Shown: positions 5,900 to 10,835 of the stretch, in pieces
How positions within the stretch are numbered: position 1 is the stretch's first letter
Layout of the letters: every line of letters starts with the position of its first letter
From: Candidatus Desantisbacteria bacterium CG2_30_40_21
GTDB taxonomy: Bacteria > UBA9089 > CG2-30-40-21
Reading direction: 5' to 3'
DNA length: 10,835 nt
NCBI GenBank assembly: GCA_001873945.1
Contig: MNYI01000007.1
Span: 1 to 10,835 of the forward strand
Translations under genes and position numbers: made by a program
The notes under the pieces: generated by a model
The model's input: the letters and a program-made list of their open reading frames with translations, nothing else
The model's database searches: none
Told to the model about the DNA's origin: nothing

Positions 5900-6745
5900 A
5901 TGAAAAAGAATCTATTAATGAAGAAGCTTCTATGTGGATGTATCGTTCTGTTTGGGGGTTTAAGTATTTGCCATGCCGGGCAGGATTATCCAAAAAGAAT
6001 AATATCATTGAGTCCTCCCTTGACAGAGCAACTTTACCTACTTGGGGTTGAGGATAAGTTAGTTGGAGTAACGACATACTGCAAAAGACCTCCTGCTGCT
6101 GAAAAGAAGGAAAAGGTTGCCTCTTGTGTAAATGCAAGTATGGAGAAAATTATAGCCCTTGCACCTGATTTGGTTTTGGCATCATCCTTGAGTAACCCTG
6201 CCCAAATACAAAAATTAAGGGATATGGGCATAAATGTGGTTACATTTTCTACACCTAAAAATTTTGCCTCCCTTTGTGACGGATTCTTGCAATTAGCAAG
6301 GCTTGCAGGAAAAGAAAAAACGGCAGAAAAGATGGTAATGCAGGCAAAAAAAGGGGTGGATGTTATTGCCAAAAAGGTAAATAAAGGCATAAAAAACAAA
6401 CCTACTGTTTTTGTTCAAATTGGAGCAAAACCTTTGTGGACTGTTCCAAAAGATACCTTACTCAATGAGTTTATTGAGTTTGCCGGTGGGATAAATATTG
6501 CTAATGATGTGAAAACAGGGTTGTATAGCCTGGAGGAGGTTTTGCAAAAAGACCCTGATGTTATCATCATTACAACTATGGGCATGGTGGGTGAGGAGGA
6601 AAGGAAAAATTGGAAAAGATATAAAACCATGAAGGCAGTAAAGAATAAAAGGATTCATATCGTGGATTCATATAAACTATGTAGCCCAACACCGATAAAT
6701 TTTAGAAGGACACTGGAGGAAATAATAATGATTCTGAATCCTTAA
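5900..6745 (+). CDS. btuF: Periplasmic cobalamin-binding protein, BtuF-like (class III substrate-binding protein)
   Basis: Delivers corrinoid from the periplasm to an inner-membrane BtuCD-type transporter. 281 residues, close to E. coli BtuF. Signal peptide with hydrophobic core 8-23 and a probable cleavage after CHA (residue 26); no clear lipobox. Family marks: YPKRIISLSPPLTEQLYLLG (30-49), LVGVTTYCKRPPAA, SMEKIIALAPDLVLAS, KLRDMGINVVTF, a long linking helix about residues 130-160, then GGINIAND and DPDVIIITTMG in the second lobe. ATG at 5900 follows AGAAAGGAT; a second ATG six codons on is possible. It lies 125 bases after the receptor gene on the same transcript. No btuC or btuD is seen; instead the operon is interrupted by mobile debris. 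Confidence 0.88.
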   Translation: MKKNLLMKKLLCGCIVLFGGLSICHAGQDYPKRIISLSPPLTEQLYLLGVEDKLVGVTTYCKRPPAAEKKEKVASCVNASMEKIIALAPDLVLASSLSNPAQIQKLRDMGINVVTFSTPKNFASLCDGFLQLARLAGKEKTAEKMVMQAKKGVDVIAKKVNKGIKNKPTVFVQIGAKPLWTVPKDTLLNEFIEFAGGINIANDVKTGLYSLEEVLQKDPDVIIITTMGMVGEEERKNWKRYKTMKAVKNKRIHIVDSYKLCSPTPINFRRTLEEIIMILNP

Positions 6746-6775
6746 AAGATTTCGACCTGTGCAATCGACTTTTTT

Positions 6776-6859
6776 AACGCAGAGAACGCAGAGATTACAA
6801 GAGGATGCAGAGAAAGAAAAGAAATGATTTAATCTCTGCGTCCTCTGCGTGACCTCTGC
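6776..6859. repeat. Degenerate palindromic repeat (cgcagag family)
   Basis: AACGCAGAGAACGCAGAG on the left is mirrored by ctctgcgtcctctgcgtgac on the right around an A-rich centre. It starts about 30 bases after the btuF stop. It is a relative of the element at the left window edge. An apparent minus-strand frame through it is low-complexity and not coding. A group II intron fragment begins almost immediately after it. Confidence 0.7.
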
Positions 6860-6861
6860 TT

Positions 6862-7489
6862 GTGCCGTGAGGTTAAGGAATTTATGCCCCACTTGAGTAT
6901 AACTGAATGTTCTTTAACAAGCTGTAATGTAGATGACACAATCCTGAAAGTGCTAATTGGGACGAAGTGTCGGCAACACTGTATAGGCGGGGTTGCCAAA
7001 CCGCTCCACGCTGCAAAAGTGGTAACGCTGCTGTGGTGAACGGTTGGAGAAAAGGCGGGTTAAAACCGTCAGGTGAGACTTTAAGAGATGAATGTAAATG
7101 AATCGCCGATGAAGTAACGAAATCACATAAGTTGTCGGGCAAAATCACATTATGCAGAGGATGTAGAGACAAGTATAGCGGAAACCTGTTTACTGGCTAT
7201 ACGCCCACCGTTATACAGTCGACATGACTTAAAGTTAGGCTTTATTACAGAACACGGGAGAACCTGAAAGGTAAACTCAACGCAGGAGAGCGATGAGCTT
7301 TCAGGTAGTCGGGCTAAGCCATAGTAGTGATGAAACTTCTGTAATGGAAGTGGAGCGAAGGGCTTGGGTTATTCAGTGGATATTCACTACAACGACTCGG
7401 TGAAAATCAGAGGATGATTAATAAATGAATGTACACATAACCAAAACAATACCGATTGAGTTTATTCAGGTGGTAAAAGCCTACCGCTA
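6862..7489 (+). mobile_element. Group II intron, 5' fragment (domains I-III and start of IV)
   Basis: A ribozyme-like region of about 600 bases without credible coding. Characteristic pieces in order: gacgaagtgtcggcaacac, tgcaaaagtggtaacg, acacgggagaacc, the helix ACCTGAAAG (7262-7270)/CTTTCAGGT (7298-7306), then gtagtcgggctaagcc and the domain III-like block tagtgatgaaACTTCtgtaatGGAAGTggagcgaagggc. The helix GTATAGC/GCTATAC near 7175-7203 also fits. An ATG with reverse-transcriptase-like N-terminal codons follows at 7425. Homology stops near 7489, and no domain V or VI is found, so the intron cannot splice. The 5' end is uncertain: GTGCC at 6862 resembles the usual GUGYG. Confidence 0.75.
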
Positions 7490-7580
7490 TGCTGATTTTA
7501 ATTCTATTCTTGATATCTTTATTAAGAGGAGGGATATCTTCTTTTAACACAAGTGGATGATAAAGTAGGGAATAGTTCAT
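7407..7580 (-). pseudogene. Truncated RelE/ParE-type toxin
   Basis: The ATG at 7580 sits directly after the antitoxin's natural stop. It encodes MNYSLLYHPLVLKEDIPPLN then KDIKNRIKISI, the usual N-terminus of RelE-superfamily toxins (Y-x-YHP-x-V-x-KED-x4-L and K-x-RI-x-x-I). After about 31 codons (near 7489) the frame enters the antisense of the group II intron and codes nonsense to a TGA at 7407. The catalytic C-terminal half (YR-x-R strands) is absent, so no active toxin is expected. Family is inferred from the N-terminal pattern and the adjacent antitoxin. Confidence 0.65.
7425..7547 (+). pseudogene. Truncated intron-encoded reverse transcriptase (N-terminal ~22 codons)
   Basis: The frame encodes MNVHITKTIPIEFIQVVKAY followed by unrelated residues and a stop at 7547. 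The pattern K-x2-PI-x6-V-x-AY matches the first residues of group II intron reverse transcriptases, which normally continue with a (R/K)VRxNxGSAGxDG motif. Here that continuation is missing: after the CCTACCGC codons the sequence becomes the antisense of a toxin gene. None of the reverse transcriptase, maturase or endonuclease domains remain. Confidence 0.6.
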
Positions 7581-7800
7581 TTATTAACCCCACACATGAG
7601 TATGAGTAAAGGTTTCTTTTAGAAAGACGGTCTTCTCCAACCCTTGCCCAATATAAATCCTCAGATAGCTCATAGGCTTGTTGAATGATATCCCTTAATT
7701 TTAAGGAGATAGATATTCCTTGAGCTGTGGCACTTTCTTTTACCCATTCATAAAGGGGTGGCTCAAGGACGGTATTGATTCTTGGATTTTTGCAAGACAT
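7522..7800 (-). CDS. Ribbon-helix-helix antitoxin, C-terminus frameshifted
   Basis: DNA-binding antitoxin of a RelB/RHH-type module that normally represses its own promoter and neutralises the toxin encoded next. ATG at 7800 with GAGGTGA 7 bases upstream. Residues 4-45 (CKNPRINTVLEPPLYEWVKE, then ISISLKLRDIIQQAYE) form the RHH fold, followed by DLYWARVGEDR. After residue 58 the frame reads unlike the family (SKRNLYSYSC) and runs to 7522, through the toxin start. The adjacent frame instead gives LKETFTHTHVWG and a stop at 7584-7586, the expected short ending (the HEEVW type), 3 bases before the toxin ATG. A one-base insertion near 7618-7632 explains this. The DNA-binding part is intact, but the toxin-binding tail is probably altered. 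Confidence 0.75.
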   Translation of the reverse strand: MSCKNPRINTVLEPPLYEWVKESATAQGISISLKLRDIIQQAYELSEDLYWARVGEDRLSKRNLYSYSCVGLINELFPTLSSTCVKRRYPSS

Positions 7801-7809
7801 AATTAATCA

Positions 7810-7850
7810 CCTCACATATAAGAATAGCACAAGTGAGGAGCTTTTGTCAA
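7810..7850 (-). promoter_or_regulatory. Toxin-antitoxin promoter with operator-like inverted repeat
   Basis: On the minus strand: TTGACA (7850-7845), 18 bases, TATTCT (7826-7821), then GAGGTGA and the antitoxin start. The perfect 6-bp inverted repeat CCTCAC (7810-7815)/GTGAGG (7833-7838) brackets the -10 box, a suitable site for autorepression by the RHH protein. Confidence 0.65.
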
Positions 7851-7885
7851 TAAAAATTTAATGGAAATAGTAAGGAAAAGGGGAA

Positions 7886-8644
7886 ATGAAAGGTAGTCTT
7901 ATCATCTCTATTTTGTTGCATAGCATTTTTTTGGCGATATGGAGTATTGTAAGTAATCATAATCAGGGACAACAGAATAAATCGCAAGAGTTAATAATGG
8001 TTTCAATACTGGAGAATTTAGACAATAAAGGCACCCGAGAGGAGGTTAAAAGGGTCAACCTGCATAGAACACAGGAATTACATAAAACAGAGGCAATCAA
8101 GGAGACATCTGTCCCTATAGCAACAGAAGCAATTAAGAAGCCATCTATCCCTATAGCAAATGAGATGACATCGTTGCAGTTCTTGACCGAAACCTCAACC
8201 AATACGACTCAGATACAGACAGGTGCAGTTGAAACTTTAACGACAGAGACCTTGGAAAACTGTGTTGTTCAAGATATGCCCTCAGGGGTTCAAAATTTCC
8301 AGCCATTATCCTGTTCCCAAGACTATAACAGCGAGGGGAATACAGGCAAAGATGTTATCGGGAGTACCTTTGGTTCAACCAATGGTCCTTCGTTTTTGAA
8401 AAAGGTTAAACCTGAATACCCACGCCTTGCCAGAAGGCTCGACAGAGAAGGAAAGGTGGTATTAAAACTTTTTATTGATGAACACGGAGGACTTGTTAGT
8501 GTAACGATAATTGAAAAGGCAGGTTATGGTTTTGATGAGGCAGCAATTGAGGCGGTGAAGGCATCAGTTTTTCAACCGGCAAAATCAAATGGTATATTAG
8601 TGGCGTGTACGGCATTACTGCCTATAAAATTTAAGCTTGAGTAA
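7886..8644 (+). CDS. tonB: TonB family energy-transducing protein
   Basis: Couples inner-membrane proton-motive force to outer-membrane receptors. 252 residues: one N-terminal membrane anchor at about 4-22 (SLIISILLHSIFLAIWSIV, with the family's early Ser/His pattern), a polar periplasmic spacer at 23-170, and a TonB C-terminal domain at about 172-252 (KVKPEYPRLARRLDREGKVV, then the GGLVSVTIIEKAGYGFDEAA helix-strand core and a VFQPAK ending). The spacer is not Pro-rich but holds two tandem 12-residue copies, TEAIKETSVPIA and TEAIKKPSIPIA (8087-8158). ATG at 7886 follows a purine-rich aaggaaaagggg. It lies 1.1 kb after btuF, the gap being filled by the mobile scar, and 13 bases before the membrane gene downstream. 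It probably serves the receptor at 3738. Confidence 0.9.
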   Translation: MKGSLIISILLHSIFLAIWSIVSNHNQGQQNKSQELIMVSILENLDNKGTREEVKRVNLHRTQELHKTEAIKETSVPIATEAIKKPSIPIANEMTSLQFLTETSTNTTQIQTGAVETLTTETLENCVVQDMPSGVQNFQPLSCSQDYNSEGNTGKDVIGSTFGSTNGPSFLKKVKPEYPRLARRLDREGKVVLKLFIDEHGGLVSVTIIEKAGYGFDEAAIEAVKASVFQPAKSNGILVACTALLPIKFKLE

Positions 8645-8657
8645 TGAGGAATAAAAC

Positions 8658-9389
8658 ATGGAATTAAACATCATCTTATGGACTGGCGGAATGCTGTTCA
8701 CCTTAAGCATATTCGCTGTTAAGGTTGGCTTTGGGCTTGGGTTGGGAGGAATGAGATGGAAAGGCATTTTTCTTATCTTGGTTTCGTATCTTGTCCTTTT
8801 TATTTTTGTGGCAATGTTCTCAGAACAATTGATGAGATTGCTTGAGCCTGTCTTAAGAAAAGGACCATACCTCCATGCCTTAATGGCTATTGGTATGATT
8901 ATCTGGGGAATCCTCCTGCTGCGGGATTCGCATCACTCACACACCACAACCCACAAATCACATTCCGCATTACTTCTAATTCCCTGTCCGGTCTGTTTCA
9001 CAGCCATGACCTTTTCCACATGGGCGGCATTGAATGTGATTAAACTCCCTGCACATCTTGTTGGATTGGGACTTGGTATTGTTTTTTGCTTTCTGTCCAT
9101 ATTATTTTATTTTATTCTGAAATTTGTTGGTCGCAACTCTTCGCCCCGCATTGGGATTAGTTTTGGAATGCTCGGCATCGGTCTTTACTTCCTTGCCGCA
9201 TTGGTCATTCCAGCAAAGATTGAAGAGGCAAAGGGGGTATATAAATCGTTTCTTACAGAAACAAGCAATATTGATTTGAATAATAGTATTGGAGTTCTTG
9301 CACTGCTTTTCTCAGCCATGTTGATTGGTTTTTTTGGAAAACAGAGGGGACAAAAGAGTCCACAGATTACACAGTTTTTCACAGATTGA
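8658..9389 (+). CDS. Polytopic membrane protein, DUF2162-like putative transporter
   Basis: 243 residues with about seven hydrophobic segments (roughly 5-25, 36-54, 72-89, 104-127, 132-154, 165-186, 210-227). Between segments 3 and 4 lies a His-rich loop (DSHHSHTTTHKSH, 90-102) followed by the motif LLLIPCPVCFTA (105-116). I recognise this layout as the DUF2162 family of predicted transporters, which I recall sitting beside ExbB/TolQ-like and DUF2149 genes. The His loop recalls RcnA/NicO-type nickel-cobalt exporters, so a cobalt or corrinoid link is possible but unproven. ATG at 8658 has GAGGA 7 bases upstream; the gap to tonB is 13 bases. The last ~10 residues (SPQITQFFTD) are encoded by a dispersed repeat, so the natural C-terminus may have been replaced. 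Confidence 0.7.
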   Translation: MELNIILWTGGMLFTLSIFAVKVGFGLGLGGMRWKGIFLILVSYLVLFIFVAMFSEQLMRLLEPVLRKGPYLHALMAIGMIIWGILLLRDSHHSHTTTHKSHSALLLIPCPVCFTAMTFSTWAALNVIKLPAHLVGLGLGIVFCFLSILFYFILKFVGRNSSPRIGISFGMLGIGLYFLAALVIPAKIEEAKGVYKSFLTETSNIDLNNSIGVLALLFSAMLIGFFGKQRGQKSPQITQFFTD

Positions 9390-9423
9390 AGAAACTTTTT
9401 GACAGGATAAACAGGATTAAGGG
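9359..9423. repeat. Two adjacent dispersed-repeat remnants
   Basis: Bases 9359-9387 (cacagattacacag then tttttcacagatt) and 9398-9423 (tttttgacaggataaacagg then attaag) are of the cacagattacacag and gacaggatwaacagg kinds common in environmental genomes. The first supplies the final codons and stop of the upstream membrane protein. Their place exactly between that gene and the ATPase marks a likely rearrangement border. Confidence 0.6.
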
Positions 9424-9478
9424 ATAGGGCATTTTCATCGAATAATTACAATTTTCTCTGAAAAATCATATTCCCCGC

Positions 9479-9507
9479 TTGACATTTCAATGTTTTTATG
9501 GTATCAT
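9479..9507 (+). promoter_or_regulatory. Promoter of the AAA ATPase gene
   Basis: TTGACA (9479-9484), 17 bases, TATCAT (9502-9507). It lies 32 bases before the ATG and rules out the in-frame TTG at 9479 as a start. It shows the ATPase gene has its own transcription, separate from the tonB unit. Confidence 0.75.
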
Positions 9508-9538
9508 TTTATCAATTACCGATCAACAGGGGATTTTT

Positions 9539-10711
9539 ATGATGAAGATAATTGAACGGAAGATTGATTTCCAGAATATCTTAAATCGAATCAATATGTT
9601 CCCGGTTACCGCGATACTGGGACCTCGTCAGTGTGGGAAAACAACCATAGCTCGAGAATTTGATTATAGCCATTACTTTGACCTTGAAAATTCAAGGGAC
9701 ATTGCCAGATTGGAACAACCCCAACTTGCACTTGAAGACCTTAAAGGATTGATTGTCATTGATGAAATTCAACGGTTGCCGAATTTATTTACTATCATTC
9801 GTTATCTGGTAGACAATAATCCAAGCCAGAAATATTTAATACTTGGCAGTGCTTCAGGTACTCTTCTAAGGCAGAGTTCTGAATCGCTTGCTGGTAGGAT
9901 TGCCTATTATTATCTTGGTGGCTTTAGTTTACACAATGTTGGTATGGAAAATATTAACAAACTCTGGATTCAGGGTGGATTGCCAAAATCTTATCTGGCT
10001 GAAACCGAGGAACAAAGTATACTCTGGCGGGAAAACTATATTGCTACATTTCTTGAACGAGATATACCGCAATTAGGTATCAATATTCCAGCTTATACGC
10101 TCAGGCGGTTCTGGACTATGCTCAGTCACTATCATGGACAAATTATTAATTATGCTGAGGTTGCCCGCTCTTTTGGAATCTCTGATATGACAGTTCGAAA
10201 GTATATCGAGATTTTAGTAGGCACTTTTATGGTAAGGATTTTGCCACCATGGTACCTAAACATTGGGAAACGACTTGTCAAAAGACCCAAAATATTCCTT
10301 CGAGACTCTGGCTTGTTCCATTCTCTCATGGGCATTGAAACCTTAAACCAGCTTTATTCGCATAACAAACTTGGTGCGTCATGGGAAGGTTTTGCGTTAG
10401 AGTGCATATGCAGGAGCATTGGAAAAAGAGATCAGGAATTTTATTTCTGGAATATCCACTCAGGGGCTGAATTGGATCTATTCTGGCAATATGGCGGGAA
10501 GAACTGGGGCGTTGAATTTAAGTATGCAGATGCCCCACGATTGACGAAATCCATGAAGATTGCTCTGGAAAACTTAGAGCTTGAACATCTTTGGGTGGTA
10601 TATCCTGGTAAAGAAACCTACAAGCTTTCTGAGAATATTACTGCCGTTCCATTAAAGGATATTCCTGAGGATGGAAAGGGAACACTTTTTGTGCAGGAGG
10701 TCAAACAATGA
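9539..10711 (+). CDS. AAA_14 / DUF4143 ATPase
   Basis: 390 residues. N-terminal P-loop ATPase: Walker A GPRQCGKTT (28-36), Walker B LIVIDEIQRLP (71-81), sensor-like YLILGSAS (99-106). A central winged-helix-like part (INYAEVARSFGISDMTVRKY) precedes the DUF4143 region: FLRDSGLFHSLMGI, WEGFALECI, and a nuclease-like ELDLFW...GVEFKYAD (PD-(D/E)xK style). This is a very common, poorly understood family, often scattered by horizontal transfer. Start chosen at ATG 9539 (next codon also ATG) after AGGGGAT. It breaks the tonB/DUF2162/DUF2149 gene run, carries its own promoter, and its last 41 bases overlap the next frame. A role in corrinoid uptake is unlikely. Confidence 0.88.
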   Translation: MMKIIERKIDFQNILNRINMFPVTAILGPRQCGKTTIAREFDYSHYFDLENSRDIARLEQPQLALEDLKGLIVIDEIQRLPNLFTIIRYLVDNNPSQKYLILGSASGTLLRQSSESLAGRIAYYYLGGFSLHNVGMENINKLWIQGGLPKSYLAETEEQSILWRENYIATFLERDIPQLGINIPAYTLRRFWTMLSHYHGQIINYAEVARSFGISDMTVRKYIEILVGTFMVRILPPWYLNIGKRLVKRPKIFLRDSGLFHSLMGIETLNQLYSHNKLGASWEGFALECICRSIGKRDQEFYFWNIHSGAELDLFWQYGGKNWGVEFKYADAPRLTKSMKIALENLELEHLWVVYPGKETYKLSENITAVPLKDIPEDGKGTLFVQEVKQ

Positions 10712-10835
10712 ATATCTGGTTTTTATTGTCAGTATGATGATTGCTCTATTTATGGCTCATAACATGATTGACCTCCTTGACCCAAAATCAGAGGTAACTA
10801 TTACCAAAAAGACCGCAGATGGCAAGATAGAAATC
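10671..10835 (+). CDS. DUF2149-like (ExbD-like) membrane protein, partial at the window end
   Basis: The frame, open from ATG 10671 to the last base, encodes MEREHFLCRRSNNEYLVFIV then a hydrophobic segment (VFIVSMMIALFMAHNMI, about 17-33) and LLDPKSEVTITKKTADGKIEI. The single membrane span followed by a DPKSEVTI-type strand region fits what I recall of DUF2149, small one-span proteins found with ExbB/TolQ and DUF2162. The expected N-terminal part (a PMxGVxNLFDV-like motif before the span) is missing, and the first 14 codons overlap the ATPase gene, so the 5' end appears replaced. Neither this ATG nor the one at 10708 (which opens a 9-codon dead end) has a convincing ribosome site. The downstream end lies outside the window. 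Confidence 0.55.
   Translation, partial: MEREHFLCRRSNNEYLVFIVSMMIALFMAHNMIDLLDPKSEVTITKKTADGKIEI

Noticed and set aside
6744..6775. Possible terminator after btuF (aaaag...tcga...tcga...cttttt)
   Set aside because: The stem is short, interrupted and A/T rich with a 9-base loop. The T run alone is not enough evidence.
6677..6892. Minus-strand 71-codon frame with CNLCVLCV motif
   Set aside because: The Cys pattern is produced by the cgcagag palindromic repeat, and the frame also overlaps btuF in antisense.
6882..7172. Minus-strand 96-codon frame in the 6.9-7.2 kb region
   Set aside because: It lies over group II intron RNA structure, has no ribosome site and reads like no protein family.
7844..7873. 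Plus-strand promoter for tonB (TTGTCA-18-TAGTAA)
   Set aside because: Both hexamers deviate and overlap the minus-strand toxin-antitoxin promoter. A tonB promoter may exist but is not supported here.
9479..9538. TTG at 9479 as the start of the ATPase gene (20 extra residues)
   Set aside because: The TTG is the first part of a -35 box (TTGACA-17-TATCAT), and the added residues do not look like the family. ATG 9539 has a ribosome site.
7886..10835. ExbB/TolQ proton-channel gene
   Set aside because: Looked for because of TonB and the DUF2149-like protein; no frame in the window has the three-span ExbB pattern.
1..10835. tRNA, rRNA or CRISPR array
   Set aside because: No cloverleaf with a TpsiC arm, no rRNA signature, and no regularly spaced identical repeats with unique spacers were seen.

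Overview
The window looks like a low-GC (I judge about 40%) chromosomal segment from a diderm, probably uncultured environmental bacterium. The diderm inference comes from an outer-membrane TonB-dependent receptor, a periplasmic binding protein and TonB. The intergenic DNA is full of degenerate palindromic repeats (cgcagagaacgcagag, cacaaagcacacaaag, cacagattacacag, gacaggataaacagg, tttcgtg), a style I associate with candidate-phylum metagenome genomes. I cannot name the phylum from sequence alone.

Left part, minus strand (1-3300). A consensus sigma70 promoter (TTGACA-17-TATAAT) drives a tight tetrapyrrole operon: a 54-residue Cys-rich small protein, a Met8/CysG-N type precorrin-2 dehydrogenase, and hemC. 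Beyond hemC lie a MITE-like element with terminal inverted repeats and a PEP-synthase-like swivelling-domain gene that looks cut at its 5' end. hemC itself appears to carry two in-frame palindromic insertions, one flanked by an exact 11-bp duplication.

Centre, plus strand (3300-6745). A divergent promoter leads into a cobalamin riboswitch, an intrinsic terminator, a decayed tandem copy of that terminator and a 50-bp near-palindrome. Then come a TonB-dependent receptor (BtuB type) and a BtuF-like cobalamin-binding protein. Together they give B12-repressed corrinoid uptake across the outer membrane. The BtuCD permease/ATPase is not in the window.

Mobile scar (6746-7850). A palindromic repeat is followed by the 5' part of a group II intron. 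The intron is cut about 20 codons into its reverse transcriptase. At the junction it runs into a minus-strand RHH antitoxin/RelE-type toxin pair, whose toxin is truncated and whose antitoxin is frameshifted near its end.

Right part, plus strand (7886-10835). TonB, a DUF2162-like membrane protein with a His-rich loop and a PCPVC motif, and, at the window edge, the start of a DUF2149-like (ExbD-like) protein seem to be the energising half of the same uptake system. Where I would expect an ExbB/TolQ proton-channel gene there is instead an AAA_14/DUF4143 ATPase with its own promoter. It is bounded by repeats on its left and overlaps an atypical DUF2149 N-terminus on its right, which suggests insertion or replacement inside the operon.
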